Assembly (NCBI RefSeq): GCF_000015725.1 | Contig: NC_008825.1 | Location: 3,782,001-3,846,000, forward strand | Direction of reading: 5' to 3' | Length of the DNA stretch: 64,000 bases | Source: Methylibium petroleiphilum PM1 | GTDB taxonomy: Bacteria; Pseudomonadota; Gammaproteobacteria; Burkholderiales; Burkholderiaceae_C | Notes under the pieces: model-generated | Told to the model about the DNA's origin: nothing | What the model saw: the letters and a program-made list of their open reading frames with translations, nothing else | Database searches by the model: none | In this document: one piece after another, positions 1-10,175 of the stretch | Layout of the letters: each line of letters begins with the position of its first letter | How positions within the stretch are numbered: position 1 is the stretch's first letter | Program-made: the position numbers and the translations under genes

Positions 1-876
<876 letters not shown>

Positions 877-1183
877 GGCGATGCGCGCTGGATGCGCGAG
901 GTGGAGCGACGGGCCAGTATAGGCAGCCCCCTACCCAGGGCATCCTGCCCGCATGAAGAGCTGGCCGAAGACTTGCAAGCCGTCCTGCAATAGGCTTGCA
1001 GGCTTCGGGGGCATTTCACGGCCATCGCTTGATGACCGTTGGGTCAGTAACATCCCCCTCCTGCACAAAAGACACACGTGGAGTGGCGGACGATCTCCGA
1101 ACGTGTGCGCCCCTCAGGGAGGACTTCGCACGGCTGTCGCGGAGGCCTCGATGCCTCACCACCTCTTTCTCCTAGGTGCTCTC
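877..1183. promoter_or_regulatory. Divergent intergenic region with an 8-bp dyad
   Basis: About 300 bases separate the M20 peptidase from the RND adaptor gene. No convincing gene lies here; the open frame running into the adaptor gene from 953 is simply in frame with it. The clearest structure is an inverted repeat TGCAAGCC (974-981) and GGCTTGCA (993-1000) with an 11-base spacer. It could be an operator for an efflux regulator encoded elsewhere, since no tetR or lysR gene adjoins the operon. No clear sigma-70 promoter pair was found. Confidence 0.45.
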
Positions 1184-2428
1184 ATGCGTGACTCCGTTGC
1201 CTCCCCTGTTCCGTTCCGACATGCCGCCGCGCTGCTGATCGCCGTGTCGCTGGCCGCCGGCGTGCTGACGGCCTGCGGCGAGCGCGCCGAGGCGCAGGGC
1301 GGCCCGCCGCCGGCCCCGCCGGTCTCGGTGGCCCCGGCGGTGCAGAAGCCGATCGCCGACAGCGAGGAGTTCACCGGCCGCCTCGAGGCGCTGGAGACCG
1401 TCGACATCCGGCCGCGCATCGGCGGCACGATCGACCGAGTGCACTTCGTCGATGGCGCCACCGTCAAGAAGGGCGCGCTGCTGTTCACCATCGATCCCCG
1501 CCCCTACCAGGCCGAGGTGGCGCGTGCCGAATCGCAGCTCGCCGCCGCGCAGTCGCGCGCCGAGCTGGCCAAGGCCGAGCTGGCCCGCGCGCAGAAGCTG
1601 CTGGACGCCAAGGCCGTGTCGCGCCAGGAGTTCGACCAGCTCGGCTCCGGCGAACGCACCTCGCAGGCCGACATCCGCGCCGCCGAGGCGGCCCTGCGCG
1701 TGGCACGCCTCAACGTGGAGTACACCGCCGTGCGCGCGCCGATCGCCGGGCGCCTGTCGCGCGCCAACATCACCGCCGGCAACCTGGTCGACGACAAGAC
1801 GGTGCTGACCACGCTGGTGGCCACGCACAAGGTCTACGCCTACTTCGACGGCAGCGAGCAGACCTTCCTGCGTCTGCGCAAGGCCAACGACGCCCAGCTG
1901 AACGTGAAGATGGGCCTGGCCAACGAGAGCGGCTTCCCGCACACCGGCAAGGTCGACTTCATCGACAACCGCCTCAACACCCAGACCGGCGCGATCCGCA
2001 TCCGCGCGGTGTTCGACAACGCAGACGGCCAGTTCACGCCGGGCCTGTTCGCCCGGCTGCAGGTGGCGGGCAGCACCTCCTACGACGCGGTGCTGACGCC
2101 CGAGCGTGCGATCGGCACCGACCAGAGCAAGAAGTTCGTGTTCGTGGTCGGCGCCAACAACGTCGCCGAGTTCCGCGAAGTCAAGCTCGGCGCGCTGATC
2201 GACGGCATGCGCGTGGTCACCAGCGGCCTGAAGCCGGGCGAGCTGGTGGTGGTCAGCGGCCTGCAGCGGGTGCGCCCGGGCGCGCCGCTGGCGCCGGAGA
2301 AGCTCGATGTCGACGCCCGCGGCATGCCGGTCGAGAAGCCGGTCGCGCCGCCGCCGGGCGCCGGCGGCAAGAAGGACGAGAAGAAGGCCGCGCTGAGCGC
2401 GCCGGTCGCGGCTGCGCGCGCCGCCTGA
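1184..2428 (+). CDS. RND efflux periplasmic adaptor (membrane fusion lipoprotein)
   Basis: Periplasmic adaptor joining an inner-membrane RND pump to an outer-membrane channel. The 414-residue product begins with a lipoprotein signal ending in LTAC, with Cys31 as the lipidation site. It then shows the barrel-sandwich/lipoyl half-motifs (VDIRPRIGGTIDRVHFVDG and later VRAPIAGRLSRANI) on either side of an Ala/Glu/Arg-rich alpha-hairpin of about 70 residues, followed by beta-barrel and membrane-proximal domains. I chose the ATG at 1184 because it places the lipobox correctly; an in-frame ATG at 1151 would add 11 residues. It is first in a three-gene operon with the pump 16 bases downstream. The C-terminal tail is a Pro/Lys/Ala-rich low-complexity segment. 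Confidence 0.93.
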   Translation: MRDSVASPVPFRHAAALLIAVSLAAGVLTACGERAEAQGGPPPAPPVSVAPAVQKPIADSEEFTGRLEALETVDIRPRIGGTIDRVHFVDGATVKKGALLFTIDPRPYQAEVARAESQLAAAQSRAELAKAELARAQKLLDAKAVSRQEFDQLGSGERTSQADIRAAEAALRVARLNVEYTAVRAPIAGRLSRANITAGNLVDDKTVLTTLVATHKVYAYFDGSEQTFLRLRKANDAQLNVKMGLANESGFPHTGKVDFIDNRLNTQTGAIRIRAVFDNADGQFTPGLFARLQVAGSTSYDAVLTPERAIGTDQSKKFVFVVGANNVAEFREVKLGALIDGMRVVTSGLKPGELVVVSGLQRVRPGAPLAPEKLDVDARGMPVEKPVAPPPGAGGKKDEKKAALSAPVAAARAA

Positions 2429-2444
2429 TCCGGGAGCGGCTTCC

Positions 2445-5400
2445 ATGAACCTGTCCCGCTTCTTCATCGACCGGCCGATCTTCGCGGCCGTGCTGTCGGT
2501 CTTCATCACGCTGGTCGGCGCGATCGCGATCTTCAAGCTGCCGATCTCCGAATACCCCGAGGTCGCGCCGCCGCAGGTGGTGGTGCGCGCGCAGTTCCCC
2601 GGCGCCAACCCGCGCGTGATCGCCGAGACGGTGGCCACGCCGCTCGAAGAGCAGATCAACGGCATCGAGAACATGCTCTACATGGGCAGCCAGGCCTCGG
2701 CCGACGGTGCCCTGACGCTGACGATCAGCTTCAAGATCGGCACCAACCCCGAGGTGGCCGAGACCGCGGTGCAGAACCGCGTGAACCGCGCGCTGCCGCG
2801 CCTGCCCGAGGTGGTGCGCCAGATCGGCGTGACCACCGAGAAGAGCTCGCCGAACCTGACCATGGTGGTGCACATGGTCTCGCCGGACAACAAGTACGAC
2901 GCGCTCTACCTGCGCAACTACGCCACGCTCAACGTGCGCGACCCGCTGCTGCGCATCCCGGGCATGGGCTCGGTGCAGACCTTCGGCTCGGGCGACTACG
3001 CGATGCGCATCTGGCTCGACCCGCAGAAGCTGTCGGCCCGCGGCCTGACCTCGGCCGACGTGGTGGGCGCGATCCGCGAGCAGAACGCGCAGGTCGCCGC
3101 CGGTGTGGTGGGCGCGCCGCCGTCACCGAACAACACCGAGTTCCAGCTCGCGATCAACACCCAGGGCCGGCTCAGCAGTGAGCAGGAGTTCGGCGACATC
3201 ATCGTGCGCGCCGACACCGCCGACGGTTCGGTGATCCGCGTGCGCGACCTCGGTCGCGTCGAGCTCGGCCCCAACACCTACTCGCTCGGTTCGCTGCTGA
3301 ACAACAAGGAAGCAGCCGCGATCGGCATCTTCCAGGCGCCCAACTCCAATGCGTTGCAGCTGTCGAACGACGTGCGCGCCACGATGGAGCGGCTGAAGGC
3401 CGACTTCCCGCCCGGCGTCGACTACGCCATCGTCTACGACCCCACGCGCTTCGTCGCCACCTCGATCGAGAAGGTGATCCACACGCTGGTCGAGGCGATC
3501 GCGCTGGTGGTGCTGGTGGTGATCGTGTTCCTGCAGACCTGGCGCGCGTCCATCATCCCGCTGCTGGCGGTGCCGGTGTCCATCGTCGGCACCTTCGCGG
3601 TGCTGCTTGCGCTGGGCTTCTCGATCAACACCCTCACGCTGTTCGGCCTGGTGCTGGCGATCGGCATCGTGGTCGACGACGCGATCGTGGTGGTGGAGAA
3701 CGTGGAACGCAACATCGAGGCCGGCCTGAGCCCGCGCGATGCGAGCGTGAAGGCGATGCAGGAGGTGTCGGGCCCGATCATCGCCATCGGCCTGGTGCTG
3801 TGCGCGGTGTTCGTGCCGCTGGCCTTCGTGTCCGGCCTGTCCGGCCAGTTCTACAAGCAGTTCGCCGTGACGATCGCGATCTCCACGGTGATCTCGGCGT
3901 TCAACTCGTTGACCCTGTCGCCGGCGCTCAGCGCCATCCTGCTGAAGCCGCACCACGCGAAGAAGGACTGGTTGACGCGCGGCATGGACAAGGTGTTCGG
4001 CCGCTTCTTCGGCTGGTTCAACCGTTTCTTCACGCGCAATGCCGACCGCTACAGCCGCGGCGTCACCGGCACCGTCGTCAAGCGCAAGTCGATCGCGCTG
4101 GTGATCTACGCAGTGCTGCTGGGTGCCACCCTGCTGCTGTTCAAGCTGGTCCCGCCGGGCTTCGTGCCGCAGCAGGACAAGCAGTACCTGATCGGCATCG
4201 CGCAGTTGCCCGACGGCGCGAGCCTCGAACGCACCACCAAGGTCATCCGCCAGCTCAGCGAGATCGCGCTGTCGGTCCCGGGCGTGAAGAGTTCGGTGGC
4301 CTTCCCCGGCCTGTCGATCAACGGCTTCACCGCGGCGCCCAACTCGGGCATCGTGTTCCTGAGCCTCGACGAGTTCGAGAACCGCACGGCGCCGGAGCAG
4401 AGCGCCGACGCGATCGTCGGGCAGGTCAACCAGCGGCTGGGCGCGATCCAGGACGCCTTCATGTTCGTGCTGTCGCCGCCGCCGGTGAGCGGCCTGGGCA
4501 ATGCCGGGGGCTTCAAGCTGCAGCTGCAGGATCGCGACTCGCTGGGCGAGGGGGCGCTCAACGGTGCGGTGCAGCAGTTGATGGGCCGCATCTACGGCAA
4601 CCCCAACAGCACGATCACGCAGGCGTTCTCGAACTACCAGATCAACGTGCCGCAGCTGTTCGCCAACGTCGACCGCACCAAGGCCAAGCAGATGGGGGTC
4701 AACCTCAGCGACATCTACGAGACGATGCAGACCTATCTGGGTTCGCTCTACGTCAACGACTTCAACCGCTTCGGCAAGACCTACCAGGTGATCGTGCAGG
4801 CCGACTCCGGCCACCGCGCGAAGGCCGAGGACATCGGCGCGCTGAAGATCCGCAACGCCGCCGGCGAGATGGTGCCGCTGTCGGCCATGATGCGCATCGA
4901 ACCCACCTTCGGGCCGGGTTCGGTGGGCCGCTACAACGGCTTCTACACCGCCGACTTCAACGGCGCGGCCAAGCCCGGCTTCAGCTCCGGCGAGGCGCAG
5001 GCCGAGATGGAGAAGATCCTGAAGGAGACGCTGCCGCGCGGCATCAGCTACGAGTGGACCGAGCTGGTCTACCAGGAGAAGACCGCCGGCAACACGATGA
5101 TCTACATCTTCCCGCTGTGCGTGCTGCTGGTGTTCCTGGTGCTGGCGGCCACCTACGAGAGCACCACGCTGCCGCTGGCGATCATCCTGATCGTGCCGAT
5201 GTGCATCCTGAGCGCGATCACTGGCGTGTGGCTCAGCGGCTTCCTGGGGCAGCCGGCCGACAACAACATCTTCACGCAGATCGCCTTCGTGGTGCTGGTG
5301 GGGCTGGCGTGCAAGAACGCCATCCTGATCGTCGAGTTCGCCCGCGAGCTGGAGGACCACGGCCGCAGCACCGTCAAGGCGGTGGTCGAGGCTTGCCGCC

Positions 5401-5666
5401 TGCGGCTGCGTCCGATCCTGATGACTTCGATCGCCTTCATCGCCGGCGTGATCCCGCTGGTGCTGTCCAGCGGCGCCGGCGCCGAGATGCGCCAGGCGAT
5501 GGGCATCGCGGTGGCGAGCGGCATGCTCGGCGTCACCGTGTTCGGCCTGTTCCTGACGCCGGTGTTCTACGTGCTGCTGCGCAAGCTCGCCCCCAAGAAG
5601 CACCTGCCCACCGCCCATGCCGCGCCGCTGAAGCCGCGCGCCCCGACGGGAGACGACCATGCGTGA
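2445..5666 (+). CDS. RND multidrug efflux permease (HAE1 family, MexF/OqxB-like)
   Basis: Inner-membrane proton-driven drug exporter of 1073 residues, the usual length for the family. The N-terminus MNLSRFFIDRPIFA is typical. The proton-relay Asp pair lies in TM4 (GIVVDDAIVVVEN). Two large periplasmic loops separate TM1-TM2 and TM7-TM8. The start ..EYPEVAPPQV..FPGANP resembles the MexF/OqxB branch more than AcrB/MexB, so phenicol- or quinolone-like substrates are possible, but that is inference. It follows the adaptor by 16 bases and overlaps the outer-membrane factor gene by 8 bases, so translation of the three genes is probably coupled. Confidence 0.95.
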   Translation: MNLSRFFIDRPIFAAVLSVFITLVGAIAIFKLPISEYPEVAPPQVVVRAQFPGANPRVIAETVATPLEEQINGIENMLYMGSQASADGALTLTISFKIGTNPEVAETAVQNRVNRALPRLPEVVRQIGVTTEKSSPNLTMVVHMVSPDNKYDALYLRNYATLNVRDPLLRIPGMGSVQTFGSGDYAMRIWLDPQKLSARGLTSADVVGAIREQNAQVAAGVVGAPPSPNNTEFQLAINTQGRLSSEQEFGDIIVRADTADGSVIRVRDLGRVELGPNTYSLGSLLNNKEAAAIGIFQAPNSNALQLSNDVRATMERLKADFPPGVDYAIVYDPTRFVATSIEKVIHTLVEAIALVVLVVIVFLQTWRASIIPLLAVPVSIVGTFAVLLALGFSINTLTLFGLVLAIGIVVDDAIVVVENVERNIEAGLSPRDASVKAMQEVSGPIIAIGLVLCAVFVPLAFVSGLSGQFYKQFAVTIAISTVISAFNSLTLSPALSAILLKPHHAKKDWLTRGMDKVFGRFFGWFNRFFTRNADRYSRGVTGTVVKRKSIALVIYAVLLGATLLLFKLVPPGFVPQQDKQYLIGIAQLPDGASLERTTKVIRQLSEIALSVPGVKSSVAFPGLSINGFTAAPNSGIVFLSLDEFENRTAPEQSADAIVGQVNQRLGAIQDAFMFVLSPPPVSGLGNAGGFKLQLQDRDSLGEGALNGAVQQLMGRIYGNPNSTITQAFSNYQINVPQLFANVDRTKAKQMGVNLSDIYETMQTYLGSLYVNDFNRFGKTYQVIVQADSGHRAKAEDIGALKIRNAAGEMVPLSAMMRIEPTFGPGSVGRYNGFYTADFNGAAKPGFSSGEAQAEMEKILKETLPRGISYEWTELVYQEKTAGNTMIYIFPLCVLLVFLVLAATYESTTLPLAIILIVPMCILSAITGVWLSGFLGQPADNNIFTQIAFVVLVGLACKNAILIVEFARELEDHGRSTVKAVVEACRLRLRPILMTSIAFIAGVIPLVLSSGAGAEMRQAMGIAVASGMLGVTVFGLFLTPVFYVLLRKLAPKKHLPTAHAAPLKPRAPTGDDHA

Positions 5667-7158
5667 CGCCCCTATCCCCCGGCTGCCCTTCCGTCTCGGC
5701 GTGCTGGCCGCGGCCGCCCTGATCGCCACCGGCTGCGCGGTCGGTCCGAACTACGAGCGGCCCGCCCGCACGGTGGATGCCGAATTCATCAATGCCGGCG
5801 CGTCGGCCAACAACACCCAGCCGGTGTCGGCCGACATCGCCAGCTTCTGGCGCGGCTTCGGCGACGAGGCGCTGAGCACGCTGGTCGAACGCGCGCTGGC
5901 CGCCAACGGCGACGTGCGCATCGCGCAGGCACGCCTTCAGGAGGCACGCGCCGATCTCGGGCTGGCCCAGGCCGCGCTGCTGCCCGACGTCGGCATCAGT
6001 GCCGGCGCGACGCGCGGCGTCACGCCGATCACGCAGGCGCCGGGCCTGTCGCGCAGCGACCGCACCGGCACGGTCTACGACGCCGGCTTCGTCGCGAACT
6101 GGGAGCTCGACTTCTTCGGCCGCAACCGCCGCGCCAGCGAGTCGGCCGCGGCGCTGGTCGCCGCCAGCGAGGCCGGCCTGCACGCGGCCCACACCGCGGT
6201 GGCCGCGGAGGTGGCGCGCAACTACCTGGAACTGCGCGGCCTGCAGCAGCGGCTGCAGGTCGCCGACACCTCGCTGGTCAACCAGCGCGAGTCGCTGCGC
6301 ATCACCGAGGCCCGGCTCGACGCCGGCCGCGGCACCCAGCTCGACATCGCGCGGGCGCGCACGCTGGTCGAGAACACCGAGGCCACGCGGCCCGCGCTGC
6401 AGGCCTCGATCGACCGCACGATCTACCGCCTGGCCACGCTGAGCGCGCAGCCGCCGCGCGCGCTGGCGACCACGCTCGCGCCGCCGGCCGCGCTGCCCGG
6501 GTTGCCGGTGACCGACCTCTCGGCGCTGCCGCTGGGCACCACGGAGGCTTGGCTGGCGCGCCGTCCGGACCTGATCGCCGCCGAACGCCAGCTTGCCGCC
6601 GCCACCGCCAACATCGGCGTCGCCAAGGCCGATCTCTATCCGCGCATCTCGCTGTCGGGCCTGCTGGGCCTGAATGCGGCCACGCTCGGTGACCTGGGCC
6701 GCAGCGAATCGGCGATCTACTCGCTGGGCGCGGGCCTGAGCTGGAGCGTGCTCGACTTCGGCCGGGTGCGCTCGCGCATCGCCGCCAGCGAGGCACGCGC
6801 CCAGGCCAGCCTCGCGAGCTACGAGCAGACGGTGGCGACCGCGCTGGAGGAAACCGAAGGCGCGCTGACGCAGTTCACCCGCAACGCGCAGCGCGCCGAA
6901 CGCCTGGACCGCGCCGCGCGCAGCGCCGAGGAGGCCGCCGAGCTGGCCCGGCTGCGCTACGACGCCGGCGTGACCGACTTCCTGGTGGTGCTGGATGCCG
7001 AGCGCGAGGTGCTCGCCAGCCGCGATCAGCTGGTGCAGGCCCAGGTGGGCACGGCCACCGCGCTGGTCAGCGTCTACCGCGCGCTGGGCGGCGGCTGGAC
7101 CGCCCCGACCGATGCCGCCGCCGCGCCGGTGGCCGTCAGCAGCAACAGCCCCCGCTGA
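5659..7158 (+). CDS. Outer-membrane efflux channel lipoprotein (NodT/OprM family)
   Basis: Third component of the tripartite pump: a TolC-like trimeric channel anchored as a lipoprotein. The 499-residue product has a signal ending LIATGC (Cys26) followed by the family hallmark VGPNYERP. Two OEP repeats follow, with the usual long helices and the LRYDAGVTDFLVVLDAERE motif near the C-terminus. It starts inside the last codons of the pump gene (8-base overlap). It is the last gene of the operon. The hairpin that follows has a T-tract only on the opposite strand. Confidence 0.94.
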   Translation: MRDAPIPRLPFRLGVLAAAALIATGCAVGPNYERPARTVDAEFINAGASANNTQPVSADIASFWRGFGDEALSTLVERALAANGDVRIAQARLQEARADLGLAQAALLPDVGISAGATRGVTPITQAPGLSRSDRTGTVYDAGFVANWELDFFGRNRRASESAAALVAASEAGLHAAHTAVAAEVARNYLELRGLQQRLQVADTSLVNQRESLRITEARLDAGRGTQLDIARARTLVENTEATRPALQASIDRTIYRLATLSAQPPRALATTLAPPAALPGLPVTDLSALPLGTTEAWLARRPDLIAAERQLAAATANIGVAKADLYPRISLSGLLGLNAATLGDLGRSESAIYSLGAGLSWSVLDFGRVRSRIAASEARAQASLASYEQTVATALEETEGALTQFTRNAQRAERLDRAARSAEEAAELARLRYDAGVTDFLVVLDAEREVLASRDQLVQAQVGTATALVSVYRALGGGWTAPTDAAAAPVAVSSNSPR

Positions 7159-7164
7159 AAACAC

Positions 7165-7201
7165 CACGGCCTCGCCGGGTTCGCACCCTGGCGAGGCCGT
7201 G
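7165..7201 (-). terminator. 12-bp perfect hairpin, terminator for the undA-like gene
   Basis: CACGGCCTCGCC pairs perfectly with GGCGAGGCCGTG across a 13-base loop, between two convergent genes. Read on the minus strand the stem is followed by GTGTTTTC, a short U-tract, so it fits an intrinsic terminator for the diiron-enzyme gene. On the plus strand there is no U-tract, though the stem may still protect the 3' end of the efflux mRNA. Confidence 0.7.
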
Positions 7202-7242
7202 AGTCCCGCCCATGGGCGGGAGCAGGCCGGTCATCCGACGCT

Positions 7243-8052
7243 TCAGGCCGCGCGCTTGCGCTCCTCCGGGTAGACCAGCGAGAGCAGCTGGCCCGGGATG
7301 GTGGCCACCTGCTCGGCGTTGAGCGAGTAGTCGAGCGTGAGCCGCATGTACTCGTAGCTCTTGAGCACGCGCGAGCGGATCAGCGACACGCCGCGCTGCG
7401 TCGGGTCGGTGCCCATGATCGAGCAGATGATCTCGAGCGCTTCCCAGGGATGGGTGTCGTCGTACTTGGCATGCAGCTTGAGCCACTTCATGGCCTTGGC
7501 GCGCACCTCGAGCGGGAAGCTCTGCTCATACACGTCAGACGAGCAGACCAGCGCCGACCAGTCGCCGGTCACGCCCTCGATCGAGTAGTTGGTGGCGGCC
7601 ATCGCGGCGGCCAGGGTGTCGCGTTCACAGGTGTGCCAGCACCAGTGCGACAGCGCGTGCGTCTCGGTCGGCACCTCGCCGTACAGCAGCTCGTCGCGGC
7701 TCACGCCGCTGGCGACGGCCCATTCGACCCAATGGTCGGCATGGTTCTGCTCGACGCGGATGTTGCGGATCAGATAGCGGCGTGCCAGGTCGTGGCCGCG
7801 GGCCCGGCCGTACTGAAGCTTCAGCAGGTTCTGCGCCATGTACTGCGGGAACTGCTCGATCACCGGCCACACGCCGACCAGGAAGGTGCTGATCTGGTTG
7901 GCGTCGAGCTCGTTGTCGCGCATGCGATGGAAGAGCTCGTGCGAGGCCACACGTTCGCGCGTCTCGGCGCAGCTCTCGACCAGGTCTTGCGCCCACGCCG
8001 GATAGCTGCGGATGTCGGTCAGCTCCCCTTCCCGAATGAAGTCATCGCTCAC
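7243..8052 (-). CDS. undA: UndA-like non-heme diiron fatty-acid decarboxylase (heme-oxygenase-like fold)
   Basis: Predicted helical diiron oxidase related to UndA, which converts medium-chain fatty acids to terminal alkenes (lauric acid to 1-undecene). With a GTG start at 8052 the protein has 269 residues and carries Glu101, His104, Glu159, His194, Asp198 and His201, which correspond to the UndA ligand set as I remember it. Conserved blocks such as SYPAWAQ, MRDN, NHADHW, HALSHWCWHT and AATNYSIEG also match. The GTG was preferred over the ATG at 8079 because AGGAG lies 7 bases upstream of it. Such genes are often annotated as TenA-type regulators or generic iron-containing redox enzymes; the intact metal site argues for an enzyme. 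The substrate chain length is inference. Confidence 0.8.
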   Translation of the reverse strand: MSDDFIREGELTDIRSYPAWAQDLVESCAETRERVASHELFHRMRDNELDANQISTFLVGVWPVIEQFPQYMAQNLLKLQYGRARGHDLARRYLIRNIRVEQNHADHWVEWAVASGVSRDELLYGEVPTETHALSHWCWHTCERDTLAAAMAATNYSIEGVTGDWSALVCSSDVYEQSFPLEVRAKAMKWLKLHAKYDDTHPWEALEIICSIMGTDPTQRGVSLIRSRVLKSYEYMRLTLDYSLNAEQVATIPGQLLSLVYPEERKRAA

Positions 8053-8240
8053 GAATACGCTCCTCGTCTCTGGTTGCATTGAACGGCACGGGCATCTCAG
8101 TCGACGCGTGTCGACAGTCGCGACAATAAGCGAAAACTGTGACGCCGCGCGCATTGCGTCACACACGGATGCAACATCCGCGCCACACTCGCGACCCCTG
8201 TAAGGTCTTCGTATTCCCGGGGGATGCGCCTTGCGCCAGA
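8053..8240 (-). promoter_or_regulatory. Leader/promoter region of the undA-like gene with dyads
   Basis: No gene is seen in these 188 bases between metW and the undA-like gene. Two dyads stand out: TGTGACGC (8138-8145) and GCGTCACA (8156-8163), an 8-bp perfect inverted repeat with a 10-base spacer, and a cluster of GTCGAC-type palindromes around 8102-8126. The first has the size and spacing of a dimeric regulator site. No regulator gene adjoins. Confidence 0.4.
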
Positions 8241-8825
8241 TCAGGCCCGCTCGAACTTGAACAGCGCCGTGCCGGCCATCAGGTTGGGCCAGCGCCGCAC
8301 CGCGTGGCCGTTCTGCAGGCCGAAGCTGTCGAGCACGCGCAGGCCGTTCTTGCGAGCCAGCACCTCGAAGTCGGCGAAGGTGCCGACGCGGATGTTGGGC
8401 GTGTCGTACCACTGGTAGGGCAGCACCTTGGTCACCGGCATCCGGCCCCGCAGCACCGACACGCGATTGGGCCAGTGCGCGAAGTTCGGGAAGCTGACGA
8501 TGCCGAGCCGGCCCACACGCACCGTCTCGATCAGCATCGCCTCGGTGTTGCGGAGGTTCTGCAGCGTGTCGAGCTGCAGCACCACGTCGAAGGCCTGGTC
8601 GGCGAAGATGGCCAGCCCCTCGTCGAGGTTGCGCTGGATCACGTTGACGCCGCGCTGCACGCAGTCGTGCACCTTGGCGTCGTCGAGCTCGACGCCGTAG
8701 CCGGTGCAGCCGCGGGTGTCGCGCAGCAGCGCCAGCAGCGCGCCGTTGCCGCAGCCGAGGTCGAGCACGCGCGAGCCCTGCGGCACGAGCTGCGCGATCA
8801 GCTCCAGGTCCTTCCGCTCGCTCAT
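8241..8825 (-). CDS. metW: Methionine biosynthesis protein MetW
   Basis: Small SAM-methyltransferase-fold protein (194 residues) that in proteobacteria accompanies MetX in homoserine acylation. The glycine-rich SAM loop VLDLGCGNG appears near residue 20, followed by GVELDD and later the MetW signature SFPNFAHWPNRVSVLRGRMP and YQWYDTPNIR. It lies about 106 bases downstream of metX on the same strand and is presumably cotranscribed, so it should share the riboswitch control ahead of metX. The start is the ATG at MSERKDLEL, where other MetW proteins begin. Confidence 0.95.
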   Translation of the reverse strand: MSERKDLELIAQLVPQGSRVLDLGCGNGALLALLRDTRGCTGYGVELDDAKVHDCVQRGVNVIQRNLDEGLAIFADQAFDVVLQLDTLQNLRNTEAMLIETVRVGRLGIVSFPNFAHWPNRVSVLRGRMPVTKVLPYQWYDTPNIRVGTFADFEVLARKNGLRVLDSFGLQNGHAVRRWPNLMAGTALFKFERA

Positions 8826-8931
8826 GGCCGCCCCTCGTCTGGCGGACACGCCAACCGATCCCCCGAGGGGATGCGGGCCGGCTTGGGAGCGGCCCGGCGC
8901 TCGGCCCGCGGGGGACTCTGCATCGTCTCGT

Positions 8932-10095
8932 TCATACCGCGAACCCCTTGATCCCACCTGCCGGTGCCACGGCTTCGTCGGCGATGCGGGCGAAGTAGGC
9001 GCGCAGCACGTTGTGATAGCGCGCGTCGGTCATCAGGAAGGCGTCGTGGCCATGCGGTGCGTCGATCTCGGCGTAGCTCACGTCGCGCCGGTTGTCGACC
9101 AGGGCCTTGACGATCTCGCGCGAGCGCTCGGGCGAGAAGCGCCAGTCGGTGGTGAAGCTGACCACCAGGAACTTCGCCGTGGCGCCGGCGAGCGCGCGGC
9201 TCAGGTCGCCGTCGAACTCGCGCGCCGGATCGAAGTAGTCGAGCGCGCGCGTGATCAGCAGGTAGGTGTTGGCGTCGAAGTAGTCGCTGAACTTGTCGCC
9301 CTGGTAGCGCAGGTAGCTCTCGATCTGGAACTCGATGTCCTGGGTGCTGTAGGCGAGCTCGGGGTTCAGTGTCTGGCGGCCGAACTTGCTCGCCATCACG
9401 TCGTCGCTGAGGTAGGTGATGTGGCCGACCATGCGCGCCACGCGCAGGCCGCGCTTGGGCACCACGCCGTGGGCGTAGAAGTGCCCTCCGTGGAAGTCGG
9501 GGTCGGTGACGATGGCGCGCCGGGCAACCTCGTTGAACGCGATGTTCTGGGCCGACAGGTTCGGCGCCGAGGCCACCACGATGGCATGCCGCACACGCTG
9601 CGGGTAGCGCACGGTCCAGCTCATCGCCTGCATGCCGCCCAGGCTGCCGCCGATCACCGCGGCCAGTTGCTCGATGCCCAGCGCGTCGAGCAGCCGGGCC
9701 TGGGCGTCGACCCAGTCCTCGACGGTGACGACCGGGAAGTCCGCGCCGTAGGGCCGGCCGGTCTTCGGGTCAGTGGAGGCCGGCCCGGTGGAGCCGAAGC
9801 AGGAGCCCGGGTTGTTGACGCCGATGACGAAGAACCGGTCGGTGTCCAGCGGCTTGCCTGGCCCGATCAGGTTGTCCCACCAGCCCTCGCTCTTGTCCTG
9901 GCCCTCGTACCGACCGGCCACGTGGTGCGAGGCGTTGAGCGCATGGCACACCAGCACGGCATTGCTGCGCGTGGCGTTGAGCGTGCCGTAGGTCTCGTAG
10001 ACCAGCGTGCAGTCGTCGAGCACGGCACCGCTGCGCAGCGGCAGCGGCGCGTTCAGGCGCAGGGACTGTGGAGTGACGATGCCGACCGAAGCCAT
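8932..10095 (-). CDS. metX: Homoserine O-acyltransferase MetX (probably succinyl-transferring)
   Basis: Alpha/beta-hydrolase enzyme that acylates homoserine, the first committed step of methionine synthesis. The product is 387 residues. The nucleophile elbow GGSLGGMQ places Ser151 as catalytic; the acid Asp is in TDWRFSP and the His in APHGHDAF. Beta-proteobacterial MetX enzymes of this type are often homoserine O-succinyltransferases (MetXS), so acyl-CoA choice should be tested. I chose the ATG at 10095 (MASVGIV); a TTG at 10107 would add four residues and has no better ribosome site. It is the first gene of metX-metW and is preceded by a SAM-II riboswitch and terminator. Confidence 0.94.
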   Translation of the reverse strand: MASVGIVTPQSLRLNAPLPLRSGAVLDDCTLVYETYGTLNATRSNAVLVCHALNASHHVAGRYEGQDKSEGWWDNLIGPGKPLDTDRFFVIGVNNPGSCFGSTGPASTDPKTGRPYGADFPVVTVEDWVDAQARLLDALGIEQLAAVIGGSLGGMQAMSWTVRYPQRVRHAIVVASAPNLSAQNIAFNEVARRAIVTDPDFHGGHFYAHGVVPKRGLRVARMVGHITYLSDDVMASKFGRQTLNPELAYSTQDIEFQIESYLRYQGDKFSDYFDANTYLLITRALDYFDPAREFDGDLSRALAGATAKFLVVSFTTDWRFSPERSREIVKALVDNRRDVSYAEIDAPHGHDAFLMTDARYHNVLRAYFARIADEAVAPAGGIKGFAV

Positions 10096-10110
10096 CCCGA
10101 TATTCAACCC

Positions 10111-10153
10111 AAGAAAAAGACAACCCGGCGTCGCTGCGCTAGCGAGGCCGGGT
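10111..10153 (-). terminator. Intrinsic terminator in the metX leader
   Basis: Read on the minus strand, ACCCGGC pairs with GCCGGGT, and an inner TCGCT/AGCGA stem closes a 5-base loop after one G-G mismatch. The stem is followed by TGTCTTTTTCTT, a good U-tract. It sits between the SAM-II aptamer and the metX start codon, where it would stop transcription before the gene. This suggests transcriptional attenuation, not only blocking of the ribosome site. Confidence 0.8.
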
Positions 10154-10175
10154 GACGGTGGTGAACGGTCGAGGG

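Noticed and set aside
3123-5729. 868-codon frame opposite the RND permease
   Set aside because: Low-complexity His/Asp/Arg translation; the plus strand is a certain RND pump.
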